Shown here: positions 51,301 through 59,127 of the stretch, one piece after another
Layout: each line of letters opens with the position of its first letter
Numbering within the stretch: position 1 is the first letter of the stretch
Program-made: the position numbers and the translations under genes
Notes under the pieces: model-generated
Told to the model about the DNA's origin: nothing
Database searches by the model: none
What the model saw: the letters and a program-made list of their open reading frames with translations, nothing else
Assembly: GCF_003226325.1 (NCBI RefSeq)
Contig: NZ_PDOD01000003.1
Coordinates: forward strand, 248,001 to 312,000
Length of the DNA: 64,000 bases
Direction: 5' to 3'
Origin: Salipaludibacillus keqinensis
Lineage (GTDB): Bacteria > Bacillota > Bacilli > Bacillales > Salisediminibacteriaceae

Positions 51301-51661
51301 GTTAAAAGAAGGGAAAGTAGCAGTAAAAGGTGGATGGAGAATTTATTCCAGTGGTCCAGGAATCTATATGAACCAGCTTATTTCTCAATGTCTGGGCATT
51401 CGTGAAGAAGGCGGAGACTTGATCATTGACCCAATGTTACCGAACTCTTTAAACGGAGTTTCCTTTAAATTCCGATTTCATGACTATAAAATCACGTTTG
51501 TTTTCCACTTAGAAGAGAATGAAAAGAGGCTCGTTTTAAACGGGGAAAATATACCGTTTGAGTCACTTAAAAACCGTTATCGTGATGGGGGATTCAAAGT
51601 GAATAATGAGGTAGACTTCAAGAAAAACAGTGAGAACATCATGGAAGTGTTTTTGAAGTAG
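48314..51661 (+). CDS. GH94 1,2-beta-oligoglucan phosphorylase (SOGP-like)
   Basis: A 1115-residue intracellular protein, matching the size of Listeria Lin1839 (about 1113). N-terminal beta-sandwich domains occupy the first 600 residues; the alpha/alpha barrel then carries GGAAWGTRDVCQGPVEYF and the DGDWDDTLQ motif (from residue 762) that holds the catalytic Asp of GH94. The C-terminal part has the phosphate-binding type RYEAADQFHKLKEGKVAVKGGWRIYSSGPGIY-like region. It phosphorolyses beta-1,2-linked gluco-oligosaccharides to glucose 1-phosphate. Neighbours on both sides (GH144-like, GH3, LacI, ABC importer) fit that substrate. Confidence 0.8.
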   Translation: MTEVKTSQSKHEIKAGEYTFTFLNSGDLYHAFHQDTMINQWFSNPIDGSLNNIYLRIYKDGSIDQVKPLLGVKSNSQVTFGESEVLWYGEIDQLSYEVTFTLTEKGVWFWDIQLHGKDVTCDVVYGQDLGLGKAAMVRTNEAYTSQYIDHKVLNDENLGYIVCSRQNQSQEGDFPYLQQGCLTKATGYCTDGFQFFGQSFKESNTPEILANRDFPNLIYQYEFAYTGLVTNVMNVNGNAVATFYGLFKSDHALSVDELEFQNDLREASNEIRGKEGSLEKKQPMEKVVTKIGQPLKTEELTEEEIAHYFPRRQLEEKDNGELLAFFTDTYEHVVLKKKEMLVERPHGHILMTGNNHKLETDVLTTTSYMYGIFNSQLVVGNTSFNKMLTNARNHLNVMKTSGQRIYIEANGSYQLLTMPSVYEIGFNYNRWYYKTNDDLLIITNYTIVDSPELHLHVRSVKGKKYRFMVTNQVSMNNNEYEVPFNLSEKDGEFIFSADEASDSKGVYPNLEYSFSFDADGVDVGNESELTENVGEGAASLVVFKLDETDEWALTMYGALHGEKPQIIDRDFSTEVKRYREYYETMMNDFQLSFKEEYSEDLEKMNALTWWYTHNMLVHYSVPHGLEQYGGAAWGTRDVCQGPVEYFFATHKYEQVKDIIRKVYAHQYDVEGNWPQWFMIDDYYKIQQTDSHGDIIIWPLKVISDYLKSTKDFAILDEELPYTSSETFAFTEKKETLLDHIKKQLSYIQSHFLHDTYLSSYGDGDWDDTLQPANQDLKQYMVSSWTVSLTYQVINQLSEVLEEVDPSEAAVLKEMSTGIQADFTTHMLDTDVIPGFLYMEDPENPEKMLHPEDTKTGIDYRLLPMTRSMISELLSPEQAEHHYTIIKDQLACPDGVRLMNQPAKYTGGVSTHFKRAEQAANFGREIGLQYVHAHIRYVEAMAKLGKEDEVWHGLQTINPIRIQDVVPNAEHRQSNAYFSSSDGKFNTRYEAADQFHKLKEGKVAVKGGWRIYSSGPGIYMNQLISQCLGIREEGGDLIIDPMLPNSLNGVSFKFRFHDYKITFVFHLEENEKRLVLNGENIPFESLKNRYRDGGFKVNNEVDFKKNSENIMEVFLK

Positions 51662-51769
51662 TTTATTCTGGACAGGATCAAGAGTGGAGCATATCAATTA
51701 ATGGGGTAGTCACCACGACTACCTCCATTGACAAATCTATAGATTTTCACATAAACTAAAAGAAGTATT

Positions 51770-51781
51770 TGAAACGTTTCA
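51770..51781. promoter_or_regulatory. LacI operator before the LacI gene
   Basis: TGAAACGTTTCA, perfect palindrome, 28 bases before the ATG; autoregulation is likely. Confidence 0.75.
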
Positions 51782-51809
51782 CTCTTGAAGTGCTGGAAGG
51801 AGAAAAGAC

Positions 51810-52805
51810 ATGGCTACAATTAAAGATGTTGCTAAATTGGCTGGAGTAGCTGTCTCTACAGCTTCTTATGCCCTAAATGGCACAAAGAAAATAAGTGATA
51901 GTACCAAACAGAAAGTAATCACAGCGGCAAAAGAGTTGAACTATCAAAAAAATGGTTATGCCATGGATTTGAAAATGAATAAAACCAAAATAATTGCGCT
52001 TATTTTAAGTGACCTTATCGGACCCTTTTATTCTGAACTGATTCAAGGGGTTCAAGAGGTAGTCATGGAACACGGTTATGACTTGATTGTCTGTAGTTCA
52101 TATGGTGATGAAAGTTCGACAGCTGCTAAGTTTCTGCGAGAGAAAAGAGCAGATGGCGTCATCTTATTTGCTCATAATATAGAAACGCAACTTATTCAAG
52201 ACTCGGTGAGAAAAGGTTTTCCAATCGTTGTATTAGATCGTGATCTATCTGATTACGAGGATATTATTAGTGTGAATGTGAATAATGAACACGGAAGCTA
52301 TATTGCTGCTAAATATCTCATTGATCAAGGGAGCAAAAATATTGCTTTCGTTAGCGGACCGAAAAAATCAATAGATAGTCAGCTTAGGTTGGAAGGATTC
52401 AAACGAGCACTAAAAGAGCACAACCTTCCCTATTATTCTAAATGGAACATTAACGGTAAATTCACGAAGGACGGCGGCTATCAGGCAACGAAAATGCTTA
52501 TTCATCAAGGGCAATTGCCAGATGCCGTGTTTTATGCGAATGATGAAATGGCGATTGGCGGAATAGAAGCCTTGAAAGAAAATCATATTGATATACCGAA
52601 TCAAGTGTCCGTGATCGGCTTTGACGATATTCAGCTAGCCCCTTATATCCAACCCCCTTTGACAACGGTTAAACAGCCTAAATATGAAATGGGAAAACTA
52701 TCTTCTCATTTAATATTTCAAGTTTTAGAAGGGGAAGACGTTCAAAATTTTTACTCTCTTGAAACCGAAATGATTATAAGAGACTCAGTTCAACGATCTT
52801 TTTAA
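51810..52805 (+). CDS. LacI-family regulator of the beta-1,2-glucan locus
   Basis: A 331-residue protein with a LacI helix-turn-helix (TIKDVAKLAGVAVSTASYALNG), hinge and sugar-binding domain (SVIGFDDIQLAPYIQPPLTTV). The palindrome GAAACGTTTC occurs before this gene, twice before the GH3 gene and twice before the binding-protein gene, and nowhere else noticed, so these are its likely operators. It is only distantly similar to the LacI protein at 23.9 kb, whose operators read GAAAGCGCTTTC. Confidence 0.9.
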   Translation: MATIKDVAKLAGVAVSTASYALNGTKKISDSTKQKVITAAKELNYQKNGYAMDLKMNKTKIIALILSDLIGPFYSELIQGVQEVVMEHGYDLIVCSSYGDESSTAAKFLREKRADGVILFAHNIETQLIQDSVRKGFPIVVLDRDLSDYEDIISVNVNNEHGSYIAAKYLIDQGSKNIAFVSGPKKSIDSQLRLEGFKRALKEHNLPYYSKWNINGKFTKDGGYQATKMLIHQGQLPDAVFYANDEMAIGGIEALKENHIDIPNQVSVIGFDDIQLAPYIQPPLTTVKQPKYEMGKLSSHLIFQVLEGEDVQNFYSLETEMIIRDSVQRSF

Positions 52806-52830
52806 CAAATGAACAGCAAATAGATTCATA

Positions 52831-52899
52831 ATTCAGTCGAAGTAGTTCTTTTACATTGGTCACTTAGTGAAACCAATCTTGCTATTTCGGCTGATTTTC
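52831..52899 (+). terminator. Two-tier hairpin terminator of the LacI gene
   Basis: Outer arms ATTCAGTCGAAGTA and TATTTCGGCTGAT, inner arms ATTGGT and ACCAAT, tip CACT/AGTG, followed by TTTTCTT. Confidence 0.65.
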
Positions 52900-52999
52900 T
52901 TATGTAAACAGTCAATTTAATAAAAACAATTTGTGTCTATTAGGTAAAATATCAAAAAATTCATTGAAAACGGATACAAGATGGATTACAATGAATTTA

Positions 53000-53188
53000 T
53001 TGAAACGTTTCGATAGATTCAGTGGAGTAAACTTGCTATCTACTTTTAATTACTAAAATGATGAGTAAAAGGAGAATATTAAGAGTTACTCACTGAAAAA
53101 AGTTTTTTAATTACATATGTCTAGTATGTAAGAACAAGATTTTTGTAAATAATACCTATATTTTTTTAATTTTAAACGAAACGTTTCA
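53000..53188. promoter_or_regulatory. Two LacI operators of the importer operon
   Basis: GAAACGTTTC at 53002-53011 and at 53178-53187, 176 bases apart, the nearer one 60 bases before the start codon. Confidence 0.75.
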
Positions 53189-53246
53189 CATGGGATAGGG
53201 AAGAGAAATGGCATTCTTAATTAATCATTTAAAGGAGAGGGAATTT

Positions 53247-54479
53247 ATGACTAAAAAGTTTTATCTGTCTATTGCGTTAATGGTTAGTAGTGCCTTGATG
53301 ATCACTGCATGCGGTGGCGGAGGCAGTGAAGATGAAACAGAACTCAGCGTTTGGGCAATGGGGGAAGAAGGGACATTATTACCTGAATTAGCCGAAAAGT
53401 TTGAAGAAGAAAATCCCGAGATTTCAATTAATGTTCAAGCCATTCCATGGGACACTGCTCATGATAACTTGTTAACAGCGGTGGCATCAGGCGAAGGTCC
53501 AGACGTCCTTCAAATGGGCACATCTTGGGTACCGGAATTCGCAGATGTGAATATGATGCTTGATTTAACCCCTTATCTTGATGATTACCCAGCTTTTAAC
53601 AAAGAGAATTATTTTGATGGAGCGGCCGAGTCAATGGAATATGAAGATCAAATTGTAGGGATTCCATGGTATGTTGATACGCGTGTCTTGTATTATCGTA
53701 CGGATCTGTTAGCAGAAGTCGGATATGACGACGCTCCGGCTACGTGGGATGAGTTAAAGGATGCGTCCACACAGTTAGCGGATCGCGGTGACGACTACTA
53801 CGGTTATGATATCGATCAGAATGATCAGTTTGTGCCATTTATGTTCGCTTGGCAAAACGGTAGCGACTTTATTGATGAAGAAGGAAATACGGACTTTGAA
53901 AGCCCAGAATTCATGGAAGCGATGGAATTCTATCATAGTTTCTTCGCAGAAGGAATCACACCAACATCAGGACAGTTGGACATTATTCAGTCGTTTAGCA
54001 ACGGTCAACAGCCAATGTTCCAAAGCGGACCTTGGATGGTGAATATTTTGAATAATGACGCTCCTGACATTGAAGGAGACTGGGCTGTAGCGCCATTACC
54101 TGAGAAAGAGACGAATACTTCTTATATTGGCGGATCAAATTTAAGTGTGTTTAATAACACGGATCACGTAGAGGAGTCTTTGCAGTTTATCGACTTCCTT
54201 GTTGATGAAGAGACACAGTTAGAATGGTTTGAAATCTCCAATACTTTACCTTCTAGAGTCGATGCGTGGGATGATTCAAGATTAGATGGTAATGAAATGC
54301 TTTCCGTATTCGGTGAACAATTGGAGGAGACAAGAGCATCCCCTCAACTCCCAGAATGGGAAGCGATCGCTCAGGAAATGATTAGATCAATGGAAAGAGT
54401 GAATGTCGGTGGTGCCGACTTGCAAGAAGAAATGGAAGATTTCAGAGAAAAAGTGGAAGAAGATATTTTGGCTGACTAA
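53247..54479 (+). CDS. Sugar ABC transporter binding lipoprotein (sophoro-oligosaccharide candidate)
   Basis: A 410-residue family-1 binding protein with lipobox MITAC (Cys22) and a Gly-rich, acidic linker. The mature domain starts ELSVWAMGEEGTLLPELAEKFEEE. The ATG at 53247 is chosen because AAAGGAGAGGG lies just upstream and it gives a clean lipoprotein signal; the ATG at 53208 adds 13 residues without a ribosome site. It is the first gene of an importer operon under GAAACGTTTC operators. In Listeria the matching protein (Lin1841) binds sophoro-oligosaccharides; the same ligand is inferred here from context. Confidence 0.85.
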   Translation: MTKKFYLSIALMVSSALMITACGGGGSEDETELSVWAMGEEGTLLPELAEKFEEENPEISINVQAIPWDTAHDNLLTAVASGEGPDVLQMGTSWVPEFADVNMMLDLTPYLDDYPAFNKENYFDGAAESMEYEDQIVGIPWYVDTRVLYYRTDLLAEVGYDDAPATWDELKDASTQLADRGDDYYGYDIDQNDQFVPFMFAWQNGSDFIDEEGNTDFESPEFMEAMEFYHSFFAEGITPTSGQLDIIQSFSNGQQPMFQSGPWMVNILNNDAPDIEGDWAVAPLPEKETNTSYIGGSNLSVFNNTDHVEESLQFIDFLVDEETQLEWFEISNTLPSRVDAWDDSRLDGNEMLSVFGEQLEETRASPQLPEWEAIAQEMIRSMERVNVGGADLQEEMEDFREKVEEDILAD

Positions 54480-54494
54480 AAGCTTGATCGAACG

Positions 54495-54546
54495 GCTGTC
54501 GATTAGCAATAAGTTAATACCTTGTTAATCGTCAGCTCTTACATAA
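54495..54546 (+). terminator. Intercistronic hairpin after the binding-protein gene
   Basis: GCTGTCGATTAGCAA and TTGTTAATCGTCAGC pair over 15 positions with one T-T mismatch and one G-U. No strong T-tail; likely an mRNA stabiliser. Confidence 0.6.
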
Positions 54547-54588
54547 TTTATTAGATGATTCTAACCAAAATAGTGAGGGGGGAGAACT

Positions 54589-55488
54589 TTGGGAAATCTA
54601 TTAAAAACTTTGTATAGAGACCGGCATCCATACATATTCATAGCTCCAGCATTTTTATTGTTAATGATGTTTAGTCTTATTCCTATTGTTGTTGCTTTCT
54701 TTATCAGTTTCACAGACATAAACCTTAGAGGATTAGCAGACTGGTCACAAATTAGTTTTATTGGATTAGAAAATTATATTAAGTTGTTTAATGACAGTGT
54801 GTTTATTACATCCATTTTCAATACATTGTTTTACGTCGTTATTGGGGTACCATTAGTGATTATCTGTTCGCTTAGCGTTGCCTTAATCCTAAATTATGGG
54901 AAAGATAAGATTTTTCATTTCTTTCGCGCTGTTTACTATATGCCGTCTATCACGAATATCGTAGCAGTTGCTGTGATTTGGGGATTCTTATATAACACCC
55001 ATTATGGTCTGTTTAACTATTTCCTTTCCTTAGTTGAAATTGGCAGGGTTCCTTGGCTTGAACAGCCTACACTGGCAAAAATTTCCTTAATCCTCTTAGC
55101 AGTTTGGAAAGGTCTTGGAATTAACATGATCATTTTCTTAGCTGCCTTACAAGGTATTCCAAAAGAATACTATGAAGCAGCTAAAGTTGATGGGGCTAAT
55201 CGCTTACAAACTTTATGGCATGTGACTATCCCTCTACTTGGATTTGCTACTTTCTTTGTCACTGTAACGACCCTAATTGGCTGGCTTCAATTTTTCGAAG
55301 AACCTTATGTCATGACCAATGGTGGACCGTTAGATGGCACGCTGTCTATGGCATTATTTATATACAGAAGCGGATTTCAGTTAAGCGAGTTTGGTTATGC
55401 AGCGGCAGGTTCGTTTGTACTGTTCTTCATGATTATTATTGTGACATTAATTCAGTTTAAATTCCGAAAAGCAGATGTGGAGTATTAA
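54589..55488 (+). CDS. Sugar ABC transporter permease, MalF type
   Basis: A 299-residue protein with six membrane segments and the EAA loop EYYEAAKVDGANRLQTLWHV. TTG start with GGGGGGAG upstream. Encoded between the binding protein and the second permease of the beta-1,2-glucan locus; no ATPase gene is present. Confidence 0.9.
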   Translation: MGNLLKTLYRDRHPYIFIAPAFLLLMMFSLIPIVVAFFISFTDINLRGLADWSQISFIGLENYIKLFNDSVFITSIFNTLFYVVIGVPLVIICSLSVALILNYGKDKIFHFFRAVYYMPSITNIVAVAVIWGFLYNTHYGLFNYFLSLVEIGRVPWLEQPTLAKISLILLAVWKGLGINMIIFLAALQGIPKEYYEAAKVDGANRLQTLWHVTIPLLGFATFFVTVTTLIGWLQFFEEPYVMTNGGPLDGTLSMALFIYRSGFQLSEFGYAAAGSFVLFFMIIIVTLIQFKFRKADVEY

Positions 55489-55530
55489 TTAATAAAAAAA
55501 CGGTCGTAGATCATGTGGAGGTGAAAACAA

Positions 55531-56358
55531 ATGTCATCAGCAACAATAAAGAAATTGGAAAAGAATTTTATGATTGTGTTGTTGGTCGTTGGTGGGATCA
55601 TCATATCTATTCCATTTATGTGGATGATATTGAGTTCTTTTAAACCATTGAACGAGGCCGTACAGATGCCGCCGACTTTTTTACCGCAAAACCCGACATT
55701 TGAAAACTATATCAATCTCTTTACAAACCTGAACTTCGGGATCTATTTAAGGAATACACTCATCATTGTTTTCTTTTCTTTTATTGGTCTGATTTTCAAT
55801 GGTATGGCGGGATACGCCTTTGCAAAGTACCAATTTAAAGGAAGAAAAGTCATTTTCTATACCATTCTTGCTACAATGATGATTCCAGGACAAGTGACGA
55901 TGATTCCCGTGTACTTAATTCTCAACCAAATGGGATTAACGAATACAATGACAGGGATTGTGCTACCTGGTTTGGCGGTGGCCTTTAGTATTTTTCTATT
56001 CAGGCAGTTTATGCAAACCATACCCGATGATTTAATAGAAGCTGCAAGATTAGATGGTGCTGGAGAATACTATATATTCTTTAAGCTTATTATTCCAATA
56101 GCTAAACCAGTGTTTGCTGTTCAAGCCATCCTAACATTTATCGCAGCATGGAACAGTTTCTTGTGGCCGCTGATTATTGCAAGTGACCAAAGGTTGTATA
56201 CATTATCTGTTGGACTAGCGCTCTTAGAAGGGCAACATTCCAGTAATTTTGCTTTACAAATGGCAGGGGCAGCATTTATGGTCGTTCCGATCGTCATTAT
56301 CTTCGCCTTTTTTCAAAAATACATTATCGAAGGTTTTACCATGTCAGGGCTTAAATAA
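55531..56358 (+). CDS. Sugar ABC transporter permease, MalG type
   Basis: A 275-residue protein with six membrane segments and the EAA loop DLIEAARLDGAGEYYIFFKL; ends IIEGFTMSGLK. TGTGGAGGTG precedes the ATG. Last gene of the importer operon, closed by a strong terminator. Confidence 0.9.
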   Translation: MSSATIKKLEKNFMIVLLVVGGIIISIPFMWMILSSFKPLNEAVQMPPTFLPQNPTFENYINLFTNLNFGIYLRNTLIIVFFSFIGLIFNGMAGYAFAKYQFKGRKVIFYTILATMMIPGQVTMIPVYLILNQMGLTNTMTGIVLPGLAVAFSIFLFRQFMQTIPDDLIEAARLDGAGEYYIFFKLIIPIAKPVFAVQAILTFIAAWNSFLWPLIIASDQRLYTLSVGLALLEGQHSSNFALQMAGAAFMVVPIVIIFAFFQKYIIEGFTMSGLK

Positions 56359-56363
56359 ATGGC

Positions 56364-56394
56364 AAAAAAACACTAATCTGATTAGTGTTTTTTT
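56364..56394. terminator. Terminator of the importer operon
   Basis: AAAAAAACACTAAT, CTG, ATTAGTGTTTTTTT: perfect 14-bp stem. Confidence 0.9.
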
Positions 56395-56466
56395 GTTAGG
56401 TGTTATAGCGACTGTGTAGAAAATGAAAGACAACCTTCCCCCAAGCGCTTATCCAGCCAAACCACT

Positions 56467-56485
56467 AAAATGTACTGTACATTTT
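56467..56485. promoter_or_regulatory. Perfect palindrome before the two-component genes
   Basis: AAAATGTACTGTACATTTT, nine-base arms around one T, about 80 bases before the kinase start. It is a likely regulator site; a shorter ACTGTACAGT palindrome recurs at 63588-63597. Confidence 0.6.
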
Positions 56486-56565
56486 CAAATTTTCCCAATT
56501 ACATTTATACAGAATATTGTGACATAATGTTACAAGAAGCAAGTATTAAAAAGAGGGTGATCCGA

Positions 56566-58236
56566 TTGCCTAACCGTGTAAATTCTTCTAAAACAAATAT
56601 CATTAATAAAGTTAGGAAACTGCTCCGCGTCAGTTTATTAACAAAAATGGTTGGCTTGATGAGTATATTGGTCACAACGATGATTCTTGCTCTAGGGTTT
56701 TATTACAATCAACAATATTCTGATCAGGTATGGGAACAGTCGGGAGAACGAGCGTTAAGTGTCGCATTAAGTGTGGCGTCGATCCCAGCTGTTCGTCACG
56801 CTTTTGAAGACGAACATCCTGAAGAAACGATTCAGCCTATTGCTGAAGATATTAGGGTTGAAACTGGAGCGGAGTTTATTGTAGTCGGAAATGATCAAGA
56901 GATAAGGTATTCGCACCCTTTAGAAGACAGAATTGGCCATCGAATGGTTGGTGAGGATAACGACCGTGCGTTGCTTGAGGGTGAATCATATGTTTCACGA
57001 GCAGTTGGTTCATTAGGACCTTCCATTCGCGGGAAAACTCCAGTTTATGATGATGACGGGGAAATTATTGGTGTAGTATCCGTCGGTTTTCTTCAGGAAG
57101 ATATTGAATTAACAGCTGGTAATTTCTTATCCGATACTTGGGTAATTATTGCCGGTGTATTAGGAATCGGATTTATTGGGTCATTTCTAATCTCTTTTCA
57201 TGTAAAAGAATCGATCCATGGTTTGGAGCCTGAAGAAATAGGAAAGTTATTTAACGAAAAAGAGGCCATTATGCAATCGATTCATGAAGGGATGATTGCT
57301 ATAGATGAACAAGGTAACATATCTATGATTAATCAAAAAGCTAGAGAATATCTTCAAGTAGAGTCAACCAATGCAAAACTGATAGGTGACCCATTGACCG
57401 ATATTTTACCGAATACTGGTTTATTAAACGTTGTAAGTACAGGAAACCCGGATTTTAATAGTGAGATGTGGATTGGAGAGGAACACTTTGTTGTTAATAG
57501 GGTGCCAATTTTTAGTGATAATGAAATTACCGGTGCTGTAGCAACCTTTCGTAATCGGACAGAAATTCGTGAATTATCGCAAGAGCTTTCCCACGTGAAA
57601 GAATATGCTGAAGGATTAAGAGCGCAAACCCATGAATTCTCAAATAAACTGTATACAATTTCCGGATTGCTTCAACTTAAAAGAATTGATGAAGTCATTG
57701 AATTCATTGATAATGAGTCTAGAGTACAGCAGGAATGGATGCGCTTTCTAGTAGAAAATGTCTCTGACAAAATCGTAAGCGGGGTCTTGTTAGGGAAATT
57801 GAACCGAGCCATGGAAATCGGTGTGAACATGACATTTGATAAACATAGTAGCCTATTAGAGCCTCTGTTAAAAAGACAAAAGGAAAACATCGTAACCATT
57901 CTAGGAAATGTAATTGAAAATGCCGTCGAAGCTGCAAGTTTAAATAAATCAGAACAACCTCATGTTCATCTTACTTTCACCGATATTGGCACTGAATTTA
58001 TATTCGAAATTGAGGATAACGGACCAGGAATCGTTCCAGAAAAACGAGAACAAATCTTTCAAAGAGGTTTTTCGACAAAATCCAATTCGAAACATCGTGG
58101 AGTTGGCTTAGCTTTAGCAGCTACAGCAGTAAAAGATCTTAATGGTTCTATTTTCATTGAAGAAAGTAATTCAAACGGAACGTGTTTTGTGATTGCTTTG
58201 CCAAAACAGTCTGTTTACAAAAAGGGGGTGATGTGA
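56566..58236 (+). CDS. CitA/DctS-type sensor histidine kinase
   Basis: A 556-residue membrane kinase. A segment near residues 20-42 (KMVGLMSILVTTMILALGFYY), an extracellular sCache/CitA-like sensor (VRHAFEDE to VVSVGFLQEDIE), a second segment (VIIAGVLGIGFIGSFLISF), a PAS domain, then His356 in RAQTHEFSNKLYTISGLLQL and ATPase boxes NVIENAVEA, DNGPGI and RGVGLAL. This is the citrate/dicarboxylate-sensing class. The TTG at 56566 has AAGAGGG eight bases upstream and removes 32 unlikely N-terminal residues. The stop overlaps the start of the response regulator. It probably controls the TctCBA operon. Confidence 0.85.
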   Translation: MPNRVNSSKTNIINKVRKLLRVSLLTKMVGLMSILVTTMILALGFYYNQQYSDQVWEQSGERALSVALSVASIPAVRHAFEDEHPEETIQPIAEDIRVETGAEFIVVGNDQEIRYSHPLEDRIGHRMVGEDNDRALLEGESYVSRAVGSLGPSIRGKTPVYDDDGEIIGVVSVGFLQEDIELTAGNFLSDTWVIIAGVLGIGFIGSFLISFHVKESIHGLEPEEIGKLFNEKEAIMQSIHEGMIAIDEQGNISMINQKAREYLQVESTNAKLIGDPLTDILPNTGLLNVVSTGNPDFNSEMWIGEEHFVVNRVPIFSDNEITGAVATFRNRTEIRELSQELSHVKEYAEGLRAQTHEFSNKLYTISGLLQLKRIDEVIEFIDNESRVQQEWMRFLVENVSDKIVSGVLLGKLNRAMEIGVNMTFDKHSSLLEPLLKRQKENIVTILGNVIENAVEAASLNKSEQPHVHLTFTDIGTEFIFEIEDNGPGIVPEKREQIFQRGFSTKSNSKHRGVGLALAATAVKDLNGSIFIEESNSNGTCFVIALPKQSVYKKGVM

Positions 58237-58943
58237 TGTCTTCAAAAATCACGTTTCATGTTTTAATTGTAGAAGATGATTTCAGAGTCGCTCAGATAAA
58301 TCAAGCTTTCGTAGAAGTGATCGAAAACTTTTCCGTAATGTCTGTTGTGAAAACTGGGGCAGAAACAAAGGCTTTCTTGCAGTCTAACCAACGTGTGCCT
58401 GATGTGATCTTGCTAGATATTTATATACCTGATGTAACTGGTTTGGAACTCCTTTGGTATATTCGCAGCAACTATCCTGAAATTCAGGTGATTATGATAA
58501 CAGCAGCAAACGAAACTGCCACCATTCAAGAAGCTTTGCAGGCTGGGATATTTGATTACATTATGAAGCCAGTAAAAAAGGAACGTGTAGAAAATACTTT
58601 TCAGCGGTTAAGAGAAGAAACTCAATTACTTTTAGATCAGGAAGCCTTGTCTCAAGAGGAATTAGACGAATTAAGGTTTGGGAAGAAAGTCCAATATGAG
58701 ACGGTTATCACAAATGATGAGGATTTACCTAAAGGGATAGACCCGTTTACGTTAAAAAACATTTGTCAGGCATTACAGGAATCAGGGGATCAAGGACTGA
58801 CAGCGAGTGTAGCTGCTAAGTCGACTGGAACGAGCCGATCTACTTCGCGCCGTTACTTAGAGTATTTAATTTCCGTTAACGAAGTCCGCGTGCAAATGAT
58901 TTACGGTGATGTTGGCCGTCCGGAAAGAAGGTATTTCATCTAA
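58236..58943 (+). CDS. CitB/DcuR-type response regulator
   Basis: A 235-residue protein. Residues 5-125 are the receiver domain with Asp61 in VILLDIYIPD and Lys in YIMKPVKKER; the C-terminal helix-turn-helix (TASVAAKSTGTSRSTSRRYLEYLI, then GRPERRYFI) is of the CitB type. The ATG overlaps the kinase stop by one base (TGATG), with AAGGGGG upstream, so translation is coupled. Likely activator of the TCT transporter genes 185 bases downstream. Confidence 0.9.
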   Translation: MSSKITFHVLIVEDDFRVAQINQAFVEVIENFSVMSVVKTGAETKAFLQSNQRVPDVILLDIYIPDVTGLELLWYIRSNYPEIQVIMITAANETATIQEALQAGIFDYIMKPVKKERVENTFQRLREETQLLLDQEALSQEELDELRFGKKVQYETVITNDEDLPKGIDPFTLKNICQALQESGDQGLTASVAAKSTGTSRSTSRRYLEYLISVNEVRVQMIYGDVGRPERRYFI

Positions 58944-59018
58944 AATAGAATTCCCATTTACAAAACGTGGATATGTTCAAACGAATTTATTTGTGTATTT
59001 TACCGTTTTCAACTCGTA

Positions 59019-59037
59019 AACAAAATGAACAAAATAC
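59019..59037 (+). promoter_or_regulatory. Possible response-regulator site before tctC
   Basis: AACAAAATGAACAAAATAC: two AACAAAAT repeats ten bases apart, one helical turn, 90 bases before the tctC start. Confidence 0.3.
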
Positions 59038-59127
59038 AACTTATGATCAGAATATTTAATCTTCTGTATATTCAGATACTATGAAACTAGTTCTTCATAA
59101 ATCTGATTACTACAGGAGGTTTTTTTA

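Larger units (their letters stand above)
52806..53246. other. Gene-free promoter region before the importer operon
   Basis: Starts with the LacI-gene terminator and holds two operators. The rest is A/T-rich without other structure. The in-frame ATG at 53208 of the next gene lies here but is not used. Confidence 0.5.
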
